Source of the DNA: JAQBGV01 sp032128395
GTDB lineage: Bacteria; Planctomycetota; UBA8108; UBA1146
Length of the DNA: 64,000 nucleotides
Assembly (NCBI GenBank): GCA_032128395.1
Contig: JAQBGV010000123.1
Span: 21,693 to 85,692 of the forward strand
Direction of reading: 5' to 3'
Shown here: positions 16,117 to 24,423 of the stretch, piece by piece
How positions within the stretch are numbered: position 1 is the first letter of the stretch
Layout: the number at the start of each line of letters is the position of its first letter
Position numbers and translations under genes: made by a program
Notes under the pieces: model-generated
Told to the model about the DNA's origin: nothing
Seen by the model: only the letters and a program-made list of their open reading frames with translations
Database searches by the model: none

Positions 16117-18282
16117 TTGACCGAACTGCGACTCGCGATTCGAAGACACCCGCTCGTCATGGCGATGGCCCTCACTGGGATCATCGTCAGCGCCGGGGGC
16201 CAGTTCGCGGACCCGCCGCAGGTCGAGCGCGTCGCGGTGACGAAGATCGTGATCCTCCCCGATCCGAAGGCGCCGATCTCGACGGCAACCCCGATTCTCC
16301 CCCTCTACCAGACCTTCGCGACGAAGCTGGGCTCGATCGAGACGGGGGTGGTCCTCGGCCGCGCGGCAGAACTCGCCCTCGGGGATCGCGCCTTCGCGAG
16401 CACGGAACTCCGCACGAAACGGCTGCGAGCGTCGATCGCGTCCGGGGTGGAGGCGGCGCGAGGACGGTTCGGTCAGGGGGGGGAAGGGCGGACCGCGCTC
16501 GTCGAGCACCTCGGGAGGAGCGTGTCGGCGCACCACATCGCCCGAAAGCAGATCGTGGAGATCCGTGTCGTCGGCAGCGATGCGGATGAGGCGGCATTCC
16601 TGAGCTGGGCGGTCGCAGAGGCGGCCCACCAGCATCACGGCGCGCGGATGCGGAACGCCACGAGTACGGTCCGCGCGCGCCTCTCGGCCGAAATCGAACG
16701 CGCCGAGATAGAACTCGCGACGGCGCGCTCCGACGAGCGGGACAGCATGGCTCTCTCGTCTTCGCGGATCGAGCTCAAGGGGCGAGTCATCGCCCTCCTC
16801 GAAGGGCAGCTCGCGGAGGAGGACCTGCGGCTCTGTCTCGCGGAAGCGCGCCACCGATTGGGCCTGCCGCCCGTAGGGTTCCAGCCTCGAACCCTACCGG
16901 CGGGATTCCTGCGGGAGCGGCGCCAGCTCGTGTTCGCCCTCGAGAGCAAGCGAATCGACGGGCTCGTCCGCGCGCAACTGTTCTCGAGCGATCACCCCGA
17001 CCTGCAGCGACTCGAGAGAGAGATCCGGGCCCTCGGCGAACGCCTCGCGCGTTTGGACCAGGCGGGATCTGCACTCGTCGAGCGACAGCTCGCCGCCGCG
17101 CTCGAGGAAGAGGGGCGGGATCTCGTCCTCGAGCGGGAGGTGCTCGCGGAGCGCAAGGCGTGGCTCGCCGAGCGACGAGGGGAGTGGATCGCGGCGATCG
17201 GGACATCCCGGCTGCGCGACGAGAGGATCCTCTCGTTGGAGCAGAGCGTCGCCTCACTCCGGAAGGTCGAGCGTCAGACCCAGTGGTTCGGGGAGGGGCT
17301 CGGAAGTCCGATCGTGCTCCTCAGCCCCGCGATGGGTGTGTTCCACCTCGAGACGGATTCGAAGCGTGGCCTGCTCTGGATCTCCATCGCTCTGGCGATC
17401 GGGGGAGTGCTCGCCTGCGCGGTCGCTCTCGAGCGGATGCGCGATGTGTTGCGCGGATGCCGCGACGTCGAGGAACGGTTGGGTGTGCCACTCCTCGGGG
17501 TGGTCTCGGAGGACCCTGCGCTCGCAGCTGCGCCGCTGGAGGATGGATACTCCCTGGAAGCGGGTGCCGGGGTCGGAGCGATCGCAGCCGCCCTCTGCGA
17601 TTCGACCGCAGGCCCGCAGCGGCGGATCGTCGCGATCGCGAGTGCCGAGCCAGGAGAAGGGAGGACGACGGTGGCGATTCACCTCGCCGTGGCCCTCGCT
17701 CGTCGTGGTCGGCGGGTGGTTCTGGTCGACGGGGACCTCCGCGCCCCCGCGATCCCCGATCGGATCGGACTTCCTCGCGGTTCGGGGCTCAGCGCTTGTC
17801 TCATCGGAGCGGATGGGCCGGTCTTGACCGAGGAGATGCTCTTCGAAACACCGATCCCGACCCTCGATGTGCTCCCGAGCGGTCCGCTCGCAGAGGAGAC
17901 GGTCCCGATCTTCTCCGCCCCACGCCTCGGACAACTGATCGCGACGCTCGCCGCATCCTACGACCACGTGATCGTCGACACCCCCTCCCTCGCACGGGCG
18001 GGTGATGCCCTGGCGATCGCAGGTGCGGTCGACGGTGTTCTCCTCATCGCGAAGTCGCACTGCACTCCGCGGGTGCGGGTCGCCGAGGCGCGGCGTCTTC
18101 TCGAGTCGTCGGGGGGGAGGGTCATCGGCGCCGTTCTCAGTCGAACCCCCGGAGTGCCGGCGGCGGTAGCCGCACGAGCCGCCGAGGGGCTCTGGCCCCC
18201 GCTGGACCGAAGACCGGCGGCCGAGTCGGGTGCTGGGCCGCGCCGGTTTGAGTCCGAATCGGAGAAATCGCTCAAGGGGTGA
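16117..18282 (+). CDS. BY-kinase-like polysaccharide co-polymerase (Wzc/CpsD family), degenerate
   Basis: About 721 residues: a Wzz-like N-terminal region with a membrane segment (residues about 14-28), a long coiled coil (about 180-400), a second membrane segment (LLWISIALAIGGVLACAVAL) and a C-terminal BY-kinase/MinD-like ATPase. The Walker A motif reads SAEPGEGRTTVAIHLA, with Arg516 where these kinases normally have Lys. Walker A' (VVLVDGDLRAP) and Walker B (HVIVDTPS) are present. The tail after about residue 690 (RRPAAESGAGPRRFESESE) has no tyrosine, whereas active BY-kinases end in a Tyr cluster. Start uncertain: TTG at 16117 with AAGGA upstream, or ATG at 16159. Leads a seven-gene run; 39 bp to the next gene. 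Confidence 0.8.
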   Translation: MTELRLAIRRHPLVMAMALTGIIVSAGGQFADPPQVERVAVTKIVILPDPKAPISTATPILPLYQTFATKLGSIETGVVLGRAAELALGDRAFASTELRTKRLRASIASGVEAARGRFGQGGEGRTALVEHLGRSVSAHHIARKQIVEIRVVGSDADEAAFLSWAVAEAAHQHHGARMRNATSTVRARLSAEIERAEIELATARSDERDSMALSSSRIELKGRVIALLEGQLAEEDLRLCLAEARHRLGLPPVGFQPRTLPAGFLRERRQLVFALESKRIDGLVRAQLFSSDHPDLQRLEREIRALGERLARLDQAGSALVERQLAAALEEEGRDLVLEREVLAERKAWLAERRGEWIAAIGTSRLRDERILSLEQSVASLRKVERQTQWFGEGLGSPIVLLSPAMGVFHLETDSKRGLLWISIALAIGGVLACAVALERMRDVLRGCRDVEERLGVPLLGVVSEDPALAAAPLEDGYSLEAGAGVGAIAAALCDSTAGPQRRIVAIASAEPGEGRTTVAIHLAVALARRGRRVVLVDGDLRAPAIPDRIGLPRGSGLSACLIGADGPVLTEEMLFETPIPTLDVLPSGPLAEETVPIFSAPRLGQLIATLAASYDHVIVDTPSLARAGDALAIAGAVDGVLLIAKSHCTPRVRVAEARRLLESSGGRVIGAVLSRTPGVPAAVAARAAEGLWPPLDRRPAAESGAGPRRFESESEKSLKG

Positions 18283-18321
18283 GGAAATCATCGCGACATC
18301 GGGAATGAGGCCCGATGCGAA

Positions 18322-19290
18322 ATGGGATCCCCGATGGAGCGACCGAGAGCGACCCTCGACACGCTGGCGCGCAACGTCATCCTCACCGATGACCTTCGCC
18401 CGGTGGTGTCCGCCTGTCGTGAACGAGGGATCCCCCTCGTCGCGCTGAAGGGGCTCGCACTCATCCATTCGGTGTACGCGGAGGATCTCGGGGCCCGGTC
18501 GATGTCGGATGCCGATCTGCTCGTCCCGCCGGAACGGGGAGAGGAGGCGGAGTGCGTCCTGGCCTCCTTCGGGTACCGCCGGATCCCCGGTCACCAAGCG
18601 ACCTTCACCGGTGGGCGCGGAACGCCACCGACGCGCATCGATCTGCAGACGGGGATCTGGTACCTCGGTCCCGACCAGGTGCGCGCGTTCATCGAGCGCT
18701 CGAGCGTCCCTGAAGCTGTGGCCCACGAGCGCGCAGGACTTCGGATCGCGGTTCCCGCCGTCGAGGACCATCTCCTCCTCATCGCGACCCACGCGGTGCT
18801 CTTGCACGGACAACTCCGACCGGTTTGGCTCGAGGACCTGCGCCGCCTCGCTGAGGCAGGTCCCGACTGGGAGACGGTGATCGCCGGTGCTCGCGAGCAC
18901 GGCTTGTCGACTCCGCTCCACGCCGCCCTCGTGCGGGCTCGCGCCTATGGGAGCGCGGTGCCCGAGGAGACCCTGACTGCCCTTCGTCCACGCGGGACCG
19001 AACGAGCTCGGGCGGCGCTCATCGATCGAATGCTCGGCCGCCCGGAGACCCCCGAGGCCGGCCACTTCCTGCGTTTTCTGTTCCGGCCGGGGATCGGCGG
19101 GAAGTTCCGGGCCGCGCAGAAGCACCTCTTTCCCGGGACCGAGTTCCTGCGGCGTCGCTACCGAGCAGAGAGCACCCTCGAGGTGCTCGCCCACGGCGCC
19201 GTACGGCCGGCGGCATCCATCGGGAGGTCGCTCAGGCTCGCTGCGAGGATGGGACTCGGGCGCCGGAAACGGGCAGGAATCGCACCATGA
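18322..19290 (+). CDS. NTP_transf_5-like nucleotidyltransferase family protein
   Basis: A 322-residue protein with the signature of the uncharacterised nucleotidyltransferase family: VALKGLALIHSVYAEDLGARSMSDADLLVPPE, where G-x-R-x-x-x-D-x-D supplies the metal-binding aspartates of a minimal nucleotidyltransferase core (about residues 40-72). A later VEDHLLLIATHAVLLHGQL segment fits the helical second half. Such proteins are commonly found beside PqqD-like and HprK-like genes in peptide-modification clusters, as here. The substrate is not known. Its TGA overlaps the start of the PqqD-like gene (19287), so the two are coupled. An ATG at 18334 is an alternative start. Confidence 0.8.
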   Translation: MGSPMERPRATLDTLARNVILTDDLRPVVSACRERGIPLVALKGLALIHSVYAEDLGARSMSDADLLVPPERGEEAECVLASFGYRRIPGHQATFTGGRGTPPTRIDLQTGIWYLGPDQVRAFIERSSVPEAVAHERAGLRIAVPAVEDHLLLIATHAVLLHGQLRPVWLEDLRRLAEAGPDWETVIAGAREHGLSTPLHAALVRARAYGSAVPEETLTALRPRGTERARAALIDRMLGRPETPEAGHFLRFLFRPGIGGKFRAAQKHLFPGTEFLRRRYRAESTLEVLAHGAVRPAASIGRSLRLAARMGLGRRKRAGIAP

Positions 19291-19568
19291 TCCAATCGAC
19301 GGCATGCGTCTACCGACAGAACACCGCGATCGCGTGGCGTGAGATCGATGGGGAAGCGGTGCTCATCGACCCGAGCACCGGGACCGTGTTCGTCCTCAAC
19401 CGAGTCGGTGCCCGGATCTGGGATCTGCTCTCCGAGCCTCGCACCCAGTTCGAGCTCGTCGGCTGCATCGCTTCCGAGAACGACCTCGGAGTGGAGAGCG
19501 TCGAGAACGATGTGGCGCAGTTCATCGCCGCGCTCGACGCCCGAGCCCTGATCGGGGTCGAGCGATGA
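19287..19568 (+). CDS. PqqD family peptide carrier (RiPP recognition element)
   Basis: 93 residues, typical of stand-alone PqqD-like RiPP recognition elements: a three-stranded beta sheet (IAWREIDGEAVLIDPSTGTVFVLNRVGARIWDLL) followed by helices containing VENDVAQFIAALDARALI. The stretch FVLNRVGARIWDLL is the classic PqqD core (LN.tgarIWeLl). In known systems this fold binds the leader of a precursor peptide and presents it to a radical SAM enzyme, and both such partners are encoded 0.9-2.2 kb downstream in the same overlapping operon. It overlaps its neighbours by four bases on both sides. Confidence 0.92.
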   Translation: MIQSTACVYRQNTAIAWREIDGEAVLIDPSTGTVFVLNRVGARIWDLLSEPRTQFELVGCIASENDLGVESVENDVAQFIAALDARALIGVER

Positions 19569-20431
19569 TCCGCCGCGGGCAGAGCTCGAGGACCCTCCGG
19601 GTGGGGGACCTCGCGATCGGCCTCTCTGGTCTCGAGGGACCTCTCGGCCGCGCCATCGTGGAGCGCTACGAGCCGTTCATCTCGGAGGAACACGCGGAAA
19701 TCCGAATCGAGCTCTGCGACCTCGACGAGAGTCCCGGCGAGACCTCGGGCTACGCGCCGGTCTCTCGAGTCTCCGGCGACCTCCTCGCGATCGTCTGCCC
19801 CTCGTGGACCGCACTCTTCGACTTCGAGCGCGGGGAGGGGATCATCGCGGTGGCTCCCGATCCGGTGCGCGCGGTCTACTTCGTCGAGAACGCGCTGCGG
19901 CAGATATCCCAGCTCGTCCTGATCGAACGCGGAGAGCTGCTCTTGCACGCCGCGGGAGTCGTCCACCCGTTCGGTGACCGGGCCTTCGCGTTCCCCGGGC
20001 ATTCGGGGGCCGGAAAATCGACGATTTCCGGGCTCCTCGAGGGTGCCGGAGGGCACGTCCTCTCCGACGATCTGGTGATCCTCGACGCCTCGAGCGAACG
20101 ACCGCTCCTGCGAGCGACCCCGTTCTTCGGCACCCTTCCACCGCAACGCCCGGCGCCCTCGTCGATACCGCTCGAGGCGTTCCACTTGCTCGAACAAGCC
20201 CCCGAGCCCGCGCTCACCCTGATCGAGGATGCGTCGACCGCGGTCGCTTCGCTCCTCTCCAATGTGCCGTTCACCGAGTGCTTCGATCACGGACATCAGG
20301 AGCGCCTCCTCGACACCCTGTTGCGCGCGGTGCGAGCCGTTCCGGTTCACGCTCTCCGATTTCGGCGGGATCTCTCGATGCTTCCGTTTCTCGGTTGGCG
20401 AACTCCGACCCCCGAGGGAGTCCTCAGTTGA
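19565..20431 (+). CDS. HprK-related kinase (P-loop, PqqD-associated)
   Basis: 288 residues with an HPr-kinase-like P-loop: LLLHAAGVVHPFGDRAFAFPG then GHSGAGKSTISGLL (about residues 145-158) and LSDDLVIL, where the Asp pair matches the Mg/phosphate-binding acidic residues of HprK. There is no HPr protein nearby. HprK-like proteins next to PqqD, nucleotidyltransferase and radical SAM genes have been classed as HprK-related kinases of peptide-modifying systems; their substrate is unproven, and the precursor peptide or a co-encoded protein is a plausible target. ATG overlaps the PqqD stop (ATGA), and its own TGA overlaps the next TTG start. Confidence 0.85.
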   Translation: MIRRGQSSRTLRVGDLAIGLSGLEGPLGRAIVERYEPFISEEHAEIRIELCDLDESPGETSGYAPVSRVSGDLLAIVCPSWTALFDFERGEGIIAVAPDPVRAVYFVENALRQISQLVLIERGELLLHAAGVVHPFGDRAFAFPGHSGAGKSTISGLLEGAGGHVLSDDLVILDASSERPLLRATPFFGTLPPQRPAPSSIPLEAFHLLEQAPEPALTLIEDASTAVASLLSNVPFTECFDHGHQERLLDTLLRAVRAVPVHALRFRRDLSMLPFLGWRTPTPEGVLS

Positions 20432-21489
20432 GTCGACCACCGATCGCCGCGGTCGAAGATGACCCGTACACCGCCATCGAGAAGCGCGCGCTCCGCGAGT
20501 ACCGACCTCTGCGGGCGATGCTCGAATTGACCTACCGCTGCAACTTCCGCTGCAAAATGTGCTACCTCGTCGACTTCCGTTCCCCCGGGGAGCTCTCGAC
20601 CGACGAGTTGCGGGACACCATGGACCAGCTCGCGGCGATGGGGTGCCTCGTCCTGACGTTCACCGGAGGCGAACCGCTCCTGCGAAAGGACTTCTTCGAG
20701 ATCGCGGAGTACGCGCGTTCGAAGCGATTCGCGCTGCGAATCTTCACGAACGGTACTCGGATCGATGAAGAGGCGGCGGACCGACTCGCGAAGATCCAGC
20801 CGCTCTCGACCGAAGTCAGTCTCTACGGGATGTCCGATCGGACCTATCGTGAAGTGACCGGCCGTTCCGGTCCGGGGGAGTGCGCGCGGGTGCAGAACGC
20901 GATCCGACTCCTGCGGGACCGCGGGCTTCCGGTTCAGATCAAGGTGCCGGTGATAAAGCAGAACTATGGCGATCTCGATGCGATGGTCGCGTTCGCAGCC
21001 GAAGTGGGCGCGAAGTTCGTCGCCAACCCGAACATCACCCCACGGGACGACGGGGATCTCACCCCGCTCGTGCACTCCCTCGACGACGAACAACTCGAGG
21101 GGTACTTCCGGCGCTACGTCGAACCGCGGACCGATCGCCCGCTCGCACCGGACGGCCTGATGTGCAACACCGGCCGCAACTCGATGGTGATCTCGCCGCT
21201 CGGGGACGTGTTCCCTTGCGTGCAGATCAAGCGTCCGATCGGGAATGTCCGCAAGCGCGCCATCGCGGAGATCTGGCGCGGCACCCCGCTCCTCGACCGC
21301 TTGAGGTCGCTGCGAGTCGGCGACTACGAGGCCTGCTCGAAGGGGAGCGACGGGACGGGATGCGGCGGGCAGTGCGCCGGCATCGCGAAGGCGCTCACCG
21401 GGTCGTTCACCAGCTCCGATCCTCTGGCGGGACGGCTCTCCCGCATTCGGAAGCGCGCCCACGCCGAGCAGGAGAGGAGGGCGCCGTGA
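20428..21489 (+). CDS. Radical SAM / SPASM peptide-modifying enzyme
   Basis: 353 residues. The 4Fe-4S/SAM motif CNFRCKMC is at residues 38-45, followed by the GGEPLLRKDFF SAM-binding segment. A C-terminal SPASM-type cysteine set is visible: MCNTGRNSMVISPLGDVFPC, then CSKGSDGTGCGGQC. This is the family of AlbA, PqqE and related enzymes that install carbon-carbon or thioether crosslinks on peptides. The TTG start at 20428 is chosen because it overlaps the HprK-like stop (TTGA) and sits just before ..DPYTAIEKRALREYRPL; an upstream extension would fall inside the neighbour. The immediately following 59-residue peptide is the natural candidate substrate. Confidence 0.92.
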   Translation: MSRPPIAAVEDDPYTAIEKRALREYRPLRAMLELTYRCNFRCKMCYLVDFRSPGELSTDELRDTMDQLAAMGCLVLTFTGGEPLLRKDFFEIAEYARSKRFALRIFTNGTRIDEEAADRLAKIQPLSTEVSLYGMSDRTYREVTGRSGPGECARVQNAIRLLRDRGLPVQIKVPVIKQNYGDLDAMVAFAAEVGAKFVANPNITPRDDGDLTPLVHSLDDEQLEGYFRRYVEPRTDRPLAPDGLMCNTGRNSMVISPLGDVFPCVQIKRPIGNVRKRAIAEIWRGTPLLDRLRSLRVGDYEACSKGSDGTGCGGQCAGIAKALTGSFTSSDPLAGRLSRIRKRAHAEQERRAP

Positions 21490-21665
21490 CCACGCCTCGC
21501 CATGAGGGAGACTCTCGTCCGCCGGTCGGCAGTCCACCTCGATACGAACCCCCGGCGATCATCCTGGAGCGCCGCATCGAGGCGGTCGCGACCACCTGTG
21601 CGTTCGATCCACCGCTCACCAAGTCGAATGCAGGCGAGGGTTGCACCGGACTGACTTTCTCATGA
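21486..21665 (+). CDS. Candidate RiPP precursor peptide
   Basis: 59 residues from a GTG start overlapping the radical SAM stop (GTGA) to a TGA overlapping the next ATG (ATGA). It was overlooked as a separate gene because the frame is also open upstream. The N-terminal part is Pro-rich and leader-like (PPRYEPPAIILERRIEA, residues 17-33), and the C-terminal core candidate holds Cys38 and Cys53 in ATTCAFDPP and NAGEGCTGLTFS. The EPPAI..ERRIEA.A..C pattern resembles small peptides I associate with PqqD/radical-SAM clusters. Position, size, two cysteines and full translational coupling support a modified peptide; the actual modification and function are unknown. Confidence 0.7.
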   Translation: MTTPRHEGDSRPPVGSPPRYEPPAIILERRIEAVATTCAFDPPLTKSNAGEGCTGLTFS

Positions 21666-22114
21666 GCGCCGAGGGGAGCGCGGCGAGCGCGCCCGTCGAG
21701 ACAGCCGTCTTCGAGCTCCTCGCGAAAGCGCTGGCGACGGATGGCAACGCTCGGATCTGGGTCTCCGGGACGAGCATGACGCCGCTGCTCCGACCAGGGG
21801 ACGAGATCGAAATCGTCCCGAGGCTCGCCTCCCAGCTCTCACCGGGAGACATCGGTGTGTTCGCTTCAGAGGCCGGGGCTCTGGTGATCCACCGCTTCCT
21901 CCGCCACGCCTCGGACGGCCTCCTCTGTCGCGGGGACTCCGCTCCCGCCACCGATCCCGGCTGGCCGGAGGAGAGCCTCCTCGGCGTCGCGATCGCGCGG
22001 AGCCGCGCCGGCCACCGCCTCCCCCTCGACCGCGGTCTCCCTCGGCTCGGCGCCCGTGCCCGTGCGCTGGCGGCGGAGCTCCGCCGGATCCTGAGTCGTG
22101 TAGTCCGTCGGTAG
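21662..22114 (+). CDS. S24/S26 (signal peptidase/LexA-like) family protein
   Basis: 150 residues with the serine peptidase motif WVSGTSMTPLLRPGDEIEI (Ser38 as the nucleophile) and the second conserved block LVIHRFLRHASDGLLCRGDSAPATDP. In active members a lysine acts as general base near the second block; here the corresponding place has Arg90, so activity is uncertain. There is no strong transmembrane helix. It is the last gene of the seven-gene operon, overlapping the peptide gene by four bases. It could process the modified peptide, though a non-catalytic role is possible. Confidence 0.8.
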   Translation: MSAEGSAASAPVETAVFELLAKALATDGNARIWVSGTSMTPLLRPGDEIEIVPRLASQLSPGDIGVFASEAGALVIHRFLRHASDGLLCRGDSAPATDPGWPEESLLGVAIARSRAGHRLPLDRGLPRLGARARALAAELRRILSRVVRR

Positions 22115-22142
22115 AGTCGCTGGGATGGCGGGATGGCGGGAT

Positions 22143-22268
22143 GATGGGACTGGCTCGCCGAAGGCGATGCCTGTCCCGGACGCTCGCCCGTTCATCCACC
22201 GTTGTCCCACCGGCCAGAACCGACAAGAGCTCCCGGCACAGGCATCGGTACGCCGACCCAGTCCCATC
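22143..22268. repeat. REP doublet (REPIN-like), copy 2
   Basis: The left module, beginning GATGGGACTGGCTCGCCGAA, keeps the mismatched GGGACTGGC/GCCTGTCCC hairpin. The right module is more degenerate (CACAGGCATCGG ... CCCAGTCCCATC). It is preceded by short GGGATGGCG iterations at 22122-22142. It fills most of the 346-bp gap between the S24/S26 protein and the zinc-ribbon gene; the remainder shows no gene. Confidence 0.8.
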
Positions 22269-22460
22269 TTCATCTCCCGAAGTTCATCGTCCATCGCATG
22301 GACAAACACTCCCGCCCTTGCGACTCATCCCCCCGTCCTTCGCGATTCTGCGTTCTCCTCCATGGCCCGCGTCTTGCCGTATCTCCCTTCCGGTGACCGC
22401 CGTCGAAGGGATCCCGCCCCCCTTCCGGTGGTCCATCCCGTTCTTCGAGGAGGCAGCACC

Positions 22461-22670
22461 TTGAAGGAGAACGACCATCTCATCTCCCCCCGGTGCCCGC
22501 ACTGCCGGCGCACCGTTTTGCTCGATGATCTGCGCTCTCGAGAGGGCGCGATCTTCGAATGTCCGTGGCCCGACTGCGCGCAACAGGTCGCGCTCAGAGG
22601 GGGCGAACTCGCCCTCCCCGCCGACCTCCTTCGTGCCGTGATGGGGAGGTTGAAGCCCCCTGACGCGTAG
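22461..22670 (+). CDS. Small zinc-ribbon protein
   Basis: 69 residues from a TTG start with GGAGG seven bases upstream. Two cysteine pairs (RCPHC at residues 11-15 and ECPWPDC at about 33-39) form a short zinc-ribbon-like fold, followed by a helix (LPADLLRAVMGRL). No catalytic motif is present. It is followed by a strong hairpin terminator, so it is probably the end of its transcript. Function unknown; the family resemblance is only to generic zinc ribbons. Confidence 0.65.
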   Translation: MKENDHLISPRCPHCRRTVLLDDLRSREGAIFECPWPDCAQQVALRGGELALPADLLRAVMGRLKPPDA

Positions 22671-22674
22671 TGAT

Positions 22675-22715
22675 GGGATCGGCACGCTGCGAGACGGCGT
22701 GCCGATCCCCATTTT
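22675..22715 (+). terminator. Rho-independent terminator
   Basis: Perfect 13-bp stem GGGATCGGCACGC (22675-22687) / GCGTGCCGATCCC (22697-22709) with a nine-base loop, followed by CATTTTCC. It lies five bases after the stop of the zinc-ribbon gene. Confidence 0.8.
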
Positions 22716-22815
22716 CCGTACCGACTTCCCGTAGACTGGCGATCCCACCGTCACCGCGCGAAACTCCTCACTCGAAGGGGCATGATGCCTCTCGAGGGAG
22801 CGAGGAGTTCGGTCG

Positions 22816-24261
22816 ATGGATGGTTGGATCTCGGCGATCTCGACCTGGGCCTATTTCGGGGCGGTCGCCCTCTGTTTGATCACCGCTCTCCTTCGGAAGA
22901 AGGAGACCGCTTCCGCGCTCGGCTGGTCGCTCGCCATCATCTTCCTGCCCGTGATCGGCATCGGACTCTTCCTGCTCATCGGGAGGAACCGAGTCTCCGG
23001 CCGGCTACGGAAGAAGATCCAGCATCGCCTCGCTTTTCCCTCGCCACTCGAGTCCGTGGACACCGTCCCTCCGGAGGTGCGGGATCGGCACATCGCGTCC
23101 CCGGAGGAGCAGGGGTGGCGCGCGATCGAGCGGATGCTCGTCGACCTCGACCAAGCGCCACGCCGCATCGGGAACCGAGTCGATCTCCTCGACAACGGAG
23201 TCGCCGCCTTCGAGGCGATGCAGGAGGCGATCGCAGCCGCGACGCACCACGTTCACGTCGAGTTCTTCATCTTCCGCGACGATGAACTCGGTCAGCGAGC
23301 CACCGAGGCGCTCGTCCGCAAGGCGCGGGAGGGGGTCCAGGTGCGGGTGATCGTCGATGGCGTCGGCTCGCGGGGGAACCGACGCCTCTTGCGGTCGATT
23401 CGCGCGGCGGGGGGAGAAGGGGTCCGGTTCCTCCCGGTCCGCCTGTTCGGCCGGGCGACCCCTCACCTGAGAAATCACCGCAAGATCGTCATCTGCGATG
23501 GCAAGGTCGCGTTCTTCGGCGGGCTGAATGTCGGGATCGAGTACCTCGGCCGGCGCCGCAATCGCGGTCGCGATTGGTACGACCTGCACGTCCGCCTCGA
23601 GGGACCGTCGGTGTGGGACCTCCAAGAGGTGTTCCTCGAGGACTGGGACTTCGCGAGCGGGTCCGCTCCCCCTCCCGATCCGTTCTTCCCGATCCCGACG
23701 ATCGCGGGCGATGCGCCGGTGCAGATCATCGCCGGGGGACCGGATCTGACCGTGAACCCCGTTCGTCAGGCGTTCATCGCCGCGTTCACCCGGGCTCGTC
23801 GGTCGATTCGGATCTTCACTCCGTACCTCGTTCCCGATCTGACGTTGCGGGACACGCTGACCAGCGCGGCGCGGTCGGGGATCGAGGTCGAAGTGATCAC
23901 CCAGTTCCCCCCCGCGGACCATTTCGCCGTGCAGCTCTGCGGCGAGTACTTCATGCACGAACTCCTCGAGGCGGGAGTACGGATCTACGGCTACTCGGAC
24001 GGGATGATGCACGCGAAGGCGGTGACGGTGGACGAGTCGTGGTCGATGATCGGCACCGCGAACCTCGACAATCGGAGTCTCCACCTGAACTTCGAACAGA
24101 TGGCGATCCTCGACGGAGCCGCCCAAGTGGCCTCGCTCGAGGCCGCCTTCTCCGCGGTCCGGGGGCGATGTCGACCCTATTCCCTCGAGGGACTTGCGGC
24201 CCGGTCGGCCCCGCGAAGAGTGCTGTCGAACGCTTCTCGGCTGCTCGCGCCCCTCCTTTGA
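22816..24261 (+). CDS. cls: Cardiolipin synthase (PLD superfamily)
   Basis: 481 residues: two N-terminal transmembrane helices (STWAYFGAVALCLITALL and WSLAIIFLPVIGIGLFLLIG) and two phospholipase D HKD motifs, HRKIVICDGKVAFFGG (about residue 221) and HAKAVTVDESWSMIGTANLD (about residue 399). Length and layout match bacterial ClsA-type enzymes, which join two phosphatidylglycerol molecules into cardiolipin at the inner membrane. The ATG at 22816 has GAGGAG upstream and gives the expected membrane-anchored N terminus. It stands as a single gene after a terminator. Confidence 0.92.
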   Translation: MDGWISAISTWAYFGAVALCLITALLRKKETASALGWSLAIIFLPVIGIGLFLLIGRNRVSGRLRKKIQHRLAFPSPLESVDTVPPEVRDRHIASPEEQGWRAIERMLVDLDQAPRRIGNRVDLLDNGVAAFEAMQEAIAAATHHVHVEFFIFRDDELGQRATEALVRKAREGVQVRVIVDGVGSRGNRRLLRSIRAAGGEGVRFLPVRLFGRATPHLRNHRKIVICDGKVAFFGGLNVGIEYLGRRRNRGRDWYDLHVRLEGPSVWDLQEVFLEDWDFASGSAPPPDPFFPIPTIAGDAPVQIIAGGPDLTVNPVRQAFIAAFTRARRSIRIFTPYLVPDLTLRDTLTSAARSGIEVEVITQFPPADHFAVQLCGEYFMHELLEAGVRIYGYSDGMMHAKAVTVDESWSMIGTANLDNRSLHLNFEQMAILDGAAQVASLEAAFSAVRGRCRPYSLEGLAARSAPRRVLSNASRLLAPLL

Positions 24262-24423
24262 TGAGTGCCATCTCTGGCGCGGGACGGCTGTTCGGAATAG
24301 GATGGCCGTGGGCCAATCGCCACCGCGCCCCCCGCACCGCGCCTTTCCGTGCGCCGTTCCACGCGCCGGTGCCACCCCAGACCGCCCTTTCCGCGCGGGC
24401 AATACTACGACGAGGAACCTACG

